Shown: piece by piece, positions 1-5,514 of the stretch | Layout of the letters: every line of letters starts with the position of its first letter | How positions within the stretch are numbered: position 1 is the stretch's first letter | From: an uncultured Ruminococcus sp. | GTDB taxonomy: Bacteria; Bacillota; Clostridia; Oscillospirales; Ruminococcaceae | DNA: 8,770 nucleotides | Assembly: GCA_947178195.1 (NCBI GenBank) | Contig: CAMWXM010000111.1 | Span: forward strand, 1-8,770 | Direction of reading: 5' to 3' | Notes under the pieces: generated by a model | What the model was told of the DNA's origin: nothing | Database searches by the model: none | What the model saw: the letters and a program-made list of their open reading frames with translations, nothing else | Made by a program: the position numbers and the translations under genes

Positions 1-45
1 GTTCTACATCTGCCATAAAAAATCAAAGCTTCCATTTTCTGCATG

Positions 46-609
46 CTATGACGTCTCAAGAACATTTGCAAATATTTTTAATTTTTTTAATATACTCTGA
101 TCGTTTTCTGGCAGTACTGTATTATCCAGAAAAAAAGTCAGCACAGCCACAATCATTTCTGCGCTTTCCTTAGGAGTTTCAGTTCTGATAGTTCCCTCCT
201 CGATACCTTGAACCAGCAGTTCTTCCAGTATCGGAGAAATTTCCTGTACGGCAACTAATTTCATTTTATTATGGATCAACAGATTATCATTTAAATGCAG
301 CGTATAAATAAGATTTTTTTCATTATCCTGAAATTCCTGTTTAAGAATGCTCCTAAACAATATTTTGATTTTTTCTATAGCCGGAGCTTCCGATCGTATC
401 TTATCAAAATATTCGTGAATAGCCCTTTTATAGCAACGCTCGATAACTGCATATAAAATTTCCTCTTTGCTGTCAAAATAATAATATATACTCCCCTTGC
501 CTATATGTGCTGTCTTGGCAATAAGCCCTACGGAAATTTCTTTATCCGGCATAATGGTCATAAGCTGTTCCATAGCGCTTAAAATTTGCTCTTTCTTATC
601 ACTTTTCAT
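46..609 (-). CDS. TetR/AcrR-family transcriptional regulator
   Basis: This 187-residue protein has the usual TetR-family length and layout. An N-terminal DNA-binding domain (about residues 5-52) contains the helix-turn-helix from ISVGLIAKTAHIGKGSIYYYF at 25-45, where the GKGSIYYYF segment is the family hallmark. A divergent all-helical C-terminal ligand and dimer domain follows. The ATG at 609 is supported by GGTGA about 4 nt upstream, which pairs with the end of 16S rRNA. The gene ends in TAG. It is divergent from the hydrolase/condensation/ACP/ligase/SCP2 operon, with two matching palindromes in the shared gap, so it is most likely the local repressor of that operon. The ligand is unknown; a fatty acyl or lipid molecule is plausible given the neighbours, but that is inference. 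Family assignment is very secure, the specific target less so. Confidence 0.95.
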   Translation of the reverse strand: MKSDKKEQILSAMEQLMTIMPDKEISVGLIAKTAHIGKGSIYYYFDSKEEILYAVIERCYKRAIHEYFDKIRSEAPAIEKIKILFRSILKQEFQDNEKNLIYTLHLNDNLLIHNKMKLVAVQEISPILEELLVQGIEEGTIRTETPKESAEMIVAVLTFFLDNTVLPENDQSILKKLKIFANVLETS

Positions 610-640
610 ATAATCACCGCTTTTTTTGAATGTTTTTTTA

Positions 641-669
641 ATTATATCACAATTTTTTTTATTTTACAA
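641..669 (-). promoter_or_regulatory. Sigma-A promoter of the TetR gene
   Basis: On the minus strand a -35 TTGTAA (664-669) and a perfect -10 TATAAT (641-646) are separated by 17 bp. The predicted start is near 634, which leaves a 25-nt leader before the ATG at 609. The upstream operator (687-703) lies just beyond the -35 box, so autoregulation by the repressor is possible but weaker than its effect on the divergent operon. Confidence 0.75.
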
Positions 670-686
670 GATTTTCTAAAAAAATA

Positions 687-703
687 CTTGACCGACGGTC
701 GAA
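687..703. promoter_or_regulatory. TetR operator 1 (palindrome over operon -35)
   Basis: This 17-bp imperfect palindrome has the perfect 11-bp core GACCGACGGTC, centred on 695. It matches the ideal TTCGACCGNCGGTCGAA at 14 of 16 defined positions. It covers the whole -35 box of the rightward operon promoter, so a bound repressor would block RNA polymerase. Size and symmetry fit a TetR-family dimer site. Assignment to the adjacent TetR protein is inferred from position. Confidence 0.75.
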
Positions 704-716
704 AATGTGTTAATAT
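688..716 (+). promoter_or_regulatory. Sigma-A promoter of the hydrolase-condensation-ACP-ligase-SCP2 operon
   Basis: A -35 TTGACC (688-693) and a -10 TAATAT (711-716) are separated by exactly 17 bp. The predicted transcription start is near 723, giving a leader of about 45 nt before the hydrolase ATG at 768. The -35 lies inside operator 1, and operator 2 begins a few bases after the start site, a classic arrangement for repression. Confidence 0.8.
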
Positions 717-728
717 AAGAATAACAAA

Positions 729-745
729 TTCGAACGCCAGTCGAA
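729..745. promoter_or_regulatory. TetR operator 2 (palindrome just downstream of +1)
   Basis: The 17-bp element TTCGAACGCCAGTCGAA is centred on 737 and has perfect TTCGA/TCGAA outer arms. Like operator 1 it matches TTCGACCGNCGGTCGAA at 14 of 16 positions, although its two mismatches fall at different positions. Its centre is 42 bp from that of operator 1, four helical turns, which places both sites on the same face of the DNA. Confidence 0.7.
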
Positions 746-767
746 ATAATGAAAAGAGAGTGGTAAA

Positions 768-1736
768 ATGAGAAATATATACTGGTTAGGCACAATTCTC
801 GGAGGCGGCATTTTAGCCGGTGCTGCCGCTGCATACGGAGGCGCTGCGACCTTATTCAACCGTGTCATTCCCCGTCAGGATCAGTTGAGAGTTGACCTGA
901 GTGAAATGGCTGATATGGACAAGTGGGAAGAATATAAAAAAATAATCCGTCCCAAAAAGGAATGGCTCATGCAGCAGAACCTGGAACAGATCTCTATTAA
1001 GGCAAGGGACGGTATACGTTTAAACGGATATTATTTACCTGCCGAAAAGCCTTCAAAAAGGCTTGTTATAGGCTGTCATGGATATACAAGCTGCGGATTA
1101 AGTGATTTCGCCGCTTTGTCCCATTATTTTCATGAATTGGGTTTTGACTGCCTGATAGTTGACCATCGTGCCCACGGCGAAAGCGAAGGCGATTATGTGG
1201 GATTCGGAATCCTTGATCGTTTTGATTGTCTTGAATGGATAAGATATATATTAAAACGGTTTAACAATGAAAAAGAAATTCTTCTTTACGGCGTATCAAT
1301 GGGAGCGTCTACCGCATTAATGACTGCCGGATTTGAAGATCTGCCGGACAATGTAAAGGGAATAATCGCAGACTGTGCTTTTACTTCTCCATATGACGTA
1401 TTTGCTCATATTCTCAAACGTGACTATAAGTTGCCGCCTTTCCCGGTCATGAATATAAACGACAAAATGTGCAGGTCAAAGGCAGGATACGGTTTTAATG
1501 ATTATTCCACTCTTATCGCAATGCAAACTGCAAAATGTCCTATGCTGTTTATTCACGGAGAAGAGGATAATTTTGTTCCCACATGGATGAGCGAGAAAAA
1601 TTATGAGGCTTGTAAAGCTCCGAAAAAATTATTGATCGTTAAAAACGCAGGTCACGGCGCAAGCTATTATGAAAACCAAAAGGAATACGAAGAAGCTGTT
1701 TTTGAATTTGTTCAGAAATGGATACCGGAAAAATGA
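768..1736 (+). CDS. Membrane-anchored alpha/beta hydrolase (serine hydrolase)
   Basis: This 322-residue protein begins with a glycine/alanine-rich hydrophobic segment (about 5-28), probably a membrane anchor or uncleaved signal. An alpha/beta-hydrolase fold follows. The catalytic triad is readable as Ser177 in GVSMG, Asp267 in HGEEDNFVP and His296 in AGHGASY; the oxyanion region is around HGY at 104-106. It resembles the broad COG1073 / S33-like group, which includes esterases, thioesterases and acyl-peptidases, so the substrate cannot be named. The ATG at 768 is preceded by a weak purine-rich site (GAGAG near 756-760) and is the first gene after the TetR-controlled promoter. It ends in TGA, and a 116-nt gap without terminator or convincing promoter precedes the condensation gene, so it probably shares that transcript. 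A role in releasing or recycling acyl groups in the pathway is inference from context. Confidence 0.92.
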   Translation: MRNIYWLGTILGGGILAGAAAAYGGAATLFNRVIPRQDQLRVDLSEMADMDKWEEYKKIIRPKKEWLMQQNLEQISIKARDGIRLNGYYLPAEKPSKRLVIGCHGYTSCGLSDFAALSHYFHELGFDCLIVDHRAHGESEGDYVGFGILDRFDCLEWIRYILKRFNNEKEILLYGVSMGASTALMTAGFEDLPDNVKGIIADCAFTSPYDVFAHILKRDYKLPPFPVMNINDKMCRSKAGYGFNDYSTLIAMQTAKCPMLFIHGEEDNFVPTWMSEKNYEACKAPKKLLIVKNAGHGASYYENQKEYEEAVFEFVQKWIPEK

Positions 1737-1852
1737 TAAATCATAAAAAAAGAATTTTTAAGAAATATCCCCTTAGTCTCACATGAAACAGTAGACAATA
1801 CGCTACAGGTGTGACGGAGAGGTTTGACCAAAACAGAAAAGAGGATAAAAAG

Positions 1853-3265
1853 ATGAAAGAATTTCAGGTAAACGGCGCTGTATTAAAGTGCTATCCCCTT
1901 ACGGCAGCTCAGAGAATCCACAATTACTCTGTTTCATACTGCCCGAATCATCAGCAGCTTCTCAATATCGGAACCGGATTTTATGTACAGGAAGACACCG
2001 ATTTCAACATACTTAAAGAAGCTGTTTATGCGGCGTATGAGCAATTTGAATCAATGAGACTGCGTTTTTTAAAGGACGAGGACGGAACTGTATATCAGTA
2101 TGTAGTACCTACCGAAGATCGTGATATTCAGTTTGTGGATTTTTCAAAATGGAAAGAAGAGGACGCTCATGACGAAATGAGAAAATGGACTGCCGTACCA
2201 TTCAAACGCTTTCACTCTCCTATGAATCAGGTGGTCATGATAAAGCTTCCTGACGGGTTCAATGGAATTTATCTTAAAGTTGACCATATGACTATGGATT
2301 CTTCGTCACTTATTGCATTCGACAGATATATTTTAGAGACTTACTGTGCAAAACGATATAATACTCCAAAGCCGAAGCCTGCTCAGTCGTATATCAAGGC
2401 GCTTGAACGTGATCTTGCCTATGAAGCAGGGTCAGCAGCCTACAAAAAGGACGCAGCATACTGGACTGGTGAAATAGAAAAAAGCGAACCTATGTATACC
2501 GACTTCAACGGTATGGGCAGACTTATTACTCAGCGCCGTGAAAATAACAATCCCAATCAACGAAGTGCAATGGTCACTTCCTCTAGCCCCGAGGCTTCGA
2601 TTTCGATTTATAAGCTTGAAAAAGAACCCTCAGAACGCCTGATAGAATACTGTGAAAAAAATCATGTTCCGATGGTCTGTCTGCTTCTTATGGGACTCCG
2701 TACCGTTCTTTCAAAATTCAACAATGATGAAAAAGACGTTTCAATAAACAGCTGTGTTGCCAGAAGAGGTACACTTCTGGAAAAAAATTCAGGTGGAACA
2801 CGTATACATTTCTTCCCTCTTCGTACTATTATCGAACCTGAAGCTACATTTTTGGAAGCTGTTCATACTATTCAGGAAGAACAGAACCGTCTGTTCCGTC
2901 ATGCTAATTACGACCCTGTAGCATACAGATATCAACGTTCAAAGCATTGGAATCTTCCTCCGGGAACTAGTTATGAGAGCATAAGCCTTACCTATCAACC
3001 GCTCACTTTAAAACAGGACGCTGATAAAATACCTGATGTTCCATATAAGACCTTCTGGTACACAAACGGCGTAGCAGCTCAACCTCTTTATCTTACCGTT
3101 ATGCATCGTGTTGAGGACAACGGTCTTAATTTTAATTTTGAATATAAAAAAGACGCTGTTACCGATTATGAGATGGAATATCTTTATTATTATCTGTGCC
3201 GAGTGCTGTTCAGAGGCATTGAAAACAGCAGCCGTACTGTCCGTGAAATATTAGAAATGATATAA
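1853..3265 (+). CDS. Stand-alone NRPS-type condensation-domain protein (acyltransferase)
   Basis: This protein of 470 residues is one condensation-fold unit with no adenylation, carrier or thioesterase domain attached. Starting from the ATG at 1853, the active-site motif HHxxxDG appears as DHMTMDS at 144-150, keeping the catalytic second His (145) and the Asp (149). The later motif RIHFFPLRT near 317-325 corresponds to the family's NTLPLR latch region. Such proteins (condensation/PapA-like superfamily) transfer an acyl group from a carrier protein or CoA to an amine or hydroxyl. The ATG is chosen because GAGG lies 8 nt upstream; an in-frame GTG at 1811 would add 14 residues but lacks a ribosome site. 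The next gene, a free ACP, begins 18 nt after the TAA stop and is the obvious donor partner. Acceptor and acyl chain are unknown. Confidence 0.87.
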   Translation: MKEFQVNGAVLKCYPLTAAQRIHNYSVSYCPNHQQLLNIGTGFYVQEDTDFNILKEAVYAAYEQFESMRLRFLKDEDGTVYQYVVPTEDRDIQFVDFSKWKEEDAHDEMRKWTAVPFKRFHSPMNQVVMIKLPDGFNGIYLKVDHMTMDSSSLIAFDRYILETYCAKRYNTPKPKPAQSYIKALERDLAYEAGSAAYKKDAAYWTGEIEKSEPMYTDFNGMGRLITQRRENNNPNQRSAMVTSSSPEASISIYKLEKEPSERLIEYCEKNHVPMVCLLLMGLRTVLSKFNNDEKDVSINSCVARRGTLLEKNSGGTRIHFFPLRTIIEPEATFLEAVHTIQEEQNRLFRHANYDPVAYRYQRSKHWNLPPGTSYESISLTYQPLTLKQDADKIPDVPYKTFWYTNGVAAQPLYLTVMHRVEDNGLNFNFEYKKDAVTDYEMEYLYYYLCRVLFRGIENSSRTVREILEMI

Positions 3266-3283
3266 TTGAAAGGAAAAATTATT

Positions 3284-3508
3284 ATGTTAGAAAAATTAAA
3301 ACCCATAATCTGCGAATATGTTGACGTTGAACCGGAAGAAATCACAACAGATGCTAAATTTATCGAGGATTTACATTTCAATTCTTATGATTTTATGAGC
3401 TTTTTAGGGGAAGTTGAAGAAATGCTGGGCGTCACCGTAGATGAAGCTGAAATTCTTAATCTTCATACTGTTGGCGATGCGATTTCATATCTTGAAAATC
3501 TTCAGTAA
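3284..3508 (+). CDS. Discrete acyl/peptidyl carrier protein
   Basis: This is a 74-residue acidic four-helix carrier protein, standard length for a free ACP. The phosphopantetheine attachment serine is Ser34 in DLHFNSYDF, which stands where DLGxDSL occurs in fatty-acid ACPs; the Asp-Ser-Leu core is changed to Asn-Ser-Tyr. That change suggests a specialised carrier rather than the housekeeping AcpP. The ATG at 3284 has AAGGA 9 nt upstream; an earlier in-frame TTG at 3266 is poorly supported. It lies between the condensation gene (18-nt gap) and the AMP ligase (16-nt gap), so the three form a tight translational block. It presumably carries the acyl chain from the ligase to the condensation enzyme. 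A phosphopantetheinyl transferase is not encoded in the window and must act in trans. Confidence 0.92.
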   Translation: MLEKLKPIICEYVDVEPEEITTDAKFIEDLHFNSYDFMSFLGEVEEMLGVTVDEAEILNLHTVGDAISYLENLQ

Positions 3509-3524
3509 CAATAAGGAGAAAAAA

Positions 3525-3845
3525 ATGAAAAAAACTGATATAAAAACTCTTCAGAATCTTATGGACTGGTCGGTAGAGTCATTCGGCGCAAAGACATTTA
3601 TACGTGAAAAATCAGGCAAAGAAATTGCAGATGTTTCATTTGAACAATTAGAGCAGAACTGCAAAAAACTCGGACGCTTTTTAAACGAGAAGGCAAATGG
3701 AAAAAAACTGCATGCAGCCGTAATAGGCGCAACAAGCTCGGCATATCTTACTGCATATTTTGCAACGACAAATAACGGTCATATTATTGTTCCACTTGAT
3801 GCGCATATGTCTGCGGAAGATTTATGCGACCCCCTTCAGCGTTAG
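3525..3845 (+). CDS. N-terminal fragment of the AMP ligase (ends at premature TAG)
   Basis: This 106-residue product would be made if the TAG terminates translation. It covers only the first part of the N-terminal subdomain (SFEQLEQNCKKLGRFL and VIGATSSAYLTAYFA helices) and lacks every ATP-binding motif, so it cannot be catalytic alone. It keeps a good ribosome site, so the fragment is probably translated. Confidence 0.6.
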   Translation: MKKTDIKTLQNLMDWSVESFGAKTFIREKSGKEIADVSFEQLEQNCKKLGRFLNEKANGKKLHAAVIGATSSAYLTAYFATTNNGHIIVPLDAHMSAEDLCDPLQR

Positions 3846-3896
3846 GACACCGAAGTATTTTTCTATGACAAGCGCTATCTGCCCGTACTTCCGGAC

Positions 3897-5072
3897 GTGA
3901 AAAAAAATTGTCCGCTTATCCATACTTGCGTTTCGCTTCAGGAAATACCTGAGCAATTATCAATACCTCAGATTCTTGAATCATATGCCGTGGAAGAATG
4001 GCATCCAGTCAAGCCGGAAGAATGTGCCGCTATTCTTTATACTTCCGGTACTACCGGCAAAAGCAAGGGAGTTATGCTTTCACACAGCAATTTTATAGAT
4101 AATACCATGTGTCAGGACGATGAAAGCTCACCGGAAGACACTTTGCTGACCGTTTTGCCTATTCATCATGTTTACTGCTTTACCTGCGATATTCTGCTTT
4201 CACTGAGATACGGCGCAACTGTATGCGTAAACGATTCTATGATGCATATAGCGCAGAATCTCAAGCAATTCCAGCCTACGCTCATGCTTCTTGTTCCTAT
4301 GATAGCAGAAACAATCTATAAAAAGATAAAGGCAGCTTCTGAGGGTATGCCAGATGTACCGATTCAGGGAATAGCCAATTCCGTATTTGGCGGCAAGCTT
4401 CGTGGAATTTACAGCGGCGGCGCATATTTAAACCCTGAGCTTATAACCGCATATCAACAGCTTGGGATTCCGATTGCACAGGGTTATGGTATGACAGAAT
4501 GTTCGCCGAGAATTTCCACCGCTACATTGAAGGATAAAAACGATGGTTCTGTCGGTACAATTGTAAACGGCTGCGATATAAAAATAGTAGACGGAGAAAT
4601 CTGGGCAAAAAGTCCTTCTGTTATGATGGGTTATTACAAGGATACGCAGGCAACTTCAGAATCGCTTACGGAAGATGGCTGGCTTAAAACTGGGGATCTG
4701 GGACACGTAGGCGAAAATAATCGCTTACATATCACCGGAAGGAAGAAAAATCTTATTATTTTAAGCAATGGTGAGAATGTTTCACCAGAAGAGTTGGAAA
4801 ATAAATTTGCAGGTCTGGATTGGTTATCCGAAGTTTTAGTATATGCCGAAAACGGTATGATAACGGCAGAAATTTTCCCGAATGCCGAATTCTGCACACA
4901 GACTAATGCCGATGTAAATACATTATTTAAAGAACAGGTTGAAAAAATCAATAAAACTGTTTCGCCGGCAAAGGCAATACGACGTTTAAGAATAAGAGAT
5001 GCAGAATTTGACAAAACTACATCTAAGAAAATAAAAAGAGCACAGTCACAGCAAGGTGAAATACTTGCCTGA
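3897..5072 (+). CDS. C-terminal fragment of the AMP ligase (open frame after the TAG)
   Basis: This open frame of 391 codons carries all adenylation core motifs and the C-terminal lid lysine. Its first possible start is a GTG at 3897 with no recognisable ribosome site, and the bases between the TAG and that codon still read as ligase sequence. Independent translation is therefore doubtful; the frame is best read as the rest of the broken ligase gene. It ends in TGA, 47 nt before the SCP2 gene. Confidence 0.5.
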   Translation: MKKNCPLIHTCVSLQEIPEQLSIPQILESYAVEEWHPVKPEECAAILYTSGTTGKSKGVMLSHSNFIDNTMCQDDESSPEDTLLTVLPIHHVYCFTCDILLSLRYGATVCVNDSMMHIAQNLKQFQPTLMLLVPMIAETIYKKIKAASEGMPDVPIQGIANSVFGGKLRGIYSGGAYLNPELITAYQQLGIPIAQGYGMTECSPRISTATLKDKNDGSVGTIVNGCDIKIVDGEIWAKSPSVMMGYYKDTQATSESLTEDGWLKTGDLGHVGENNRLHITGRKKNLIILSNGENVSPEELENKFAGLDWLSEVLVYAENGMITAEIFPNAEFCTQTNADVNTLFKEQVEKINKTVSPAKAIRRLRIRDAEFDKTTSKKIKRAQSQQGEILA

Positions 5073-5119
5073 TTATTGCTCTCAAATAAAATTATAATTT
5101 AAAGGGAAGGTATTATATA

Positions 5120-5458
5120 ATGACTTACGATGAAATTTTTGAACAGGTAAAAGAAGAATTAATGAAAAGCGACGTCAGCAATATTGAAGGTCATCTTGCC
5201 GTACAGGTCGATATTATTGGCGAAGGCGAAGGTGCATTTTATATTGAATTAAAAGACGGCAAGCTCTCTGTAGAACCATATGAATACTATGACAGAGACG
5301 TTAAATTTATTGTAACCGCTAAAAACTTCTTAAAGCTTATTAACGGTTCTTTAAACTCCGTTCTTGCTTACACAACCGGAAAACTGAAAATTGAAGGCGA
5401 TATTGGTAAGGCTTTGGAAGTACAAAAAATTATTGAATCTGTTAAAAAATCAAAATAA
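5120..5458 (+). CDS. SCP2 sterol-carrier-domain lipid-binding protein
   Basis: This 112-residue protein is essentially one SCP2 domain. The diagnostic C-terminal half is visible: KDGKLSVEP, then the VKFIVTAKNFLKLINGSLNSVLAY helix region, then GKLKIEGDIGKALEVQKII, the typical strand-GDIGKAL-helix ending. SCP2 domains form a hydrophobic tunnel that binds fatty acyl chains, acyl-CoAs or other lipids, and they are not usually catalytic by themselves. No signal peptide or membrane segment is seen, so it should be cytosolic. The ATG at 5120 has GGGAAGG about 9 nt upstream. As the last gene of the operon, 47 nt after the ligase, it probably shields or delivers a lipid intermediate or product made by the ACP and condensation enzyme; that role is inference. 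Confidence 0.88.
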   Translation: MTYDEIFEQVKEELMKSDVSNIEGHLAVQVDIIGEGEGAFYIELKDGKLSVEPYEYYDRDVKFIVTAKNFLKLINGSLNSVLAYTTGKLKIEGDIGKALEVQKIIESVKKSK

Positions 5459-5475
5459 TCCTCATATTAAACAAC

Positions 5476-5508
5476 ACCGCACAAGGTCTTAAACAGCCCT
5501 TGTGCGGT
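5476..5508. terminator. Shared stem-loop terminator between convergent genes
   Basis: CCGCACAAGG (5477-5486) and CCTTGTGCGG (5498-5507) form a perfect 10-bp GC-rich stem, extendable to 11 bp by A5476-T5508, around an 11-nt loop. It lies 17 nt past the SCP2 stop and 6 nt past the stop of the opposing cellulase gene. The T-rich tail is better on the minus strand (GTTGTTTAA) than on the plus strand, so it should act mainly for the cellulase, and probably for both. Confidence 0.82.
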
Positions 5509-5514
5509 AATACT

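Larger units (their letters stand above)
3525..5072 (+). pseudogene. Acyl-activating AMP ligase (FadD/AMP-binding family) interrupted by in-frame TAG
   Basis: One reading frame of 515 codons encodes an adenylate-forming ligase, broken only by TAG at 3843-3845 (codon 107). Counting that codon, the motifs are the P-loop YTSGTTGKSKG at 172-182, GYGMTE at 320-325, TGDLG at 389-393, the hinge GRKKNLIILSNGENVSP at 405-421 and a C-terminal TTSKKIKR whose Lys (about 502) fits the catalytic A10 lysine. The family joins a carboxylic acid to AMP and passes it to CoA or a carrier-protein thiol; the adjacent free ACP suggests the latter. The ATG at 3525 has AAGGAG 6 nt upstream. There is no frameshift or other lesion, and sequence flanking the stop (DPLQR, then DTEVFFYDKRYLPV) reads as continuous family sequence. 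It may be a recent nonsense mutation, a sequencing error, or a read-through codon. Confidence 0.85.

Noticed and set aside
12..21. GCCATAAAAA shared between the left edge and the cellulase leader hairpin (7369-7378)
   Set aside because: It is a 10-mer in AT-rich DNA without an inverted partner at the left edge, so chance is the simplest explanation.
586..771. 61-codon plus-strand open frame across the TetR/hydrolase gap
   Set aside because: It starts inside the TetR gene, runs through both promoters and operators, has low-complexity Phe/Ile-rich sequence and no ribosome site.
1824..1829. TTGACC before the condensation gene as an internal promoter or third TetR site
   Set aside because: No -10 box lies 16-18 bp downstream, and the palindromic CGGTC half of the operator is missing.
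1811..1852. GTG at 1811 as the start of the condensation protein, adding 14 residues
   Set aside because: There is no ribosome site before it, whereas the ATG at 1853 has GAGG at a good distance and begins the recognisable domain.
3190..3381. Minus-strand open frame overlapping the condensation/ACP junction
   Set aside because: It is antisense to two well-supported genes with no homology-like features or ribosome site.
3843..3845. Genome-wide reassignment of TAG, or a pyrrolysine codon
   Set aside because: TAG serves as the ordinary terminator of the TetR gene (46-48) and the FAD gene (7529-7531), and the ligase family has no known pyrrolysine site; local read-through stays possible but unproven.
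4634..5014. 126-codon minus-strand open frame inside the AMP ligase
   Set aside because: It is a shadow of the ligase's conserved C-terminal motifs in the opposite strand.
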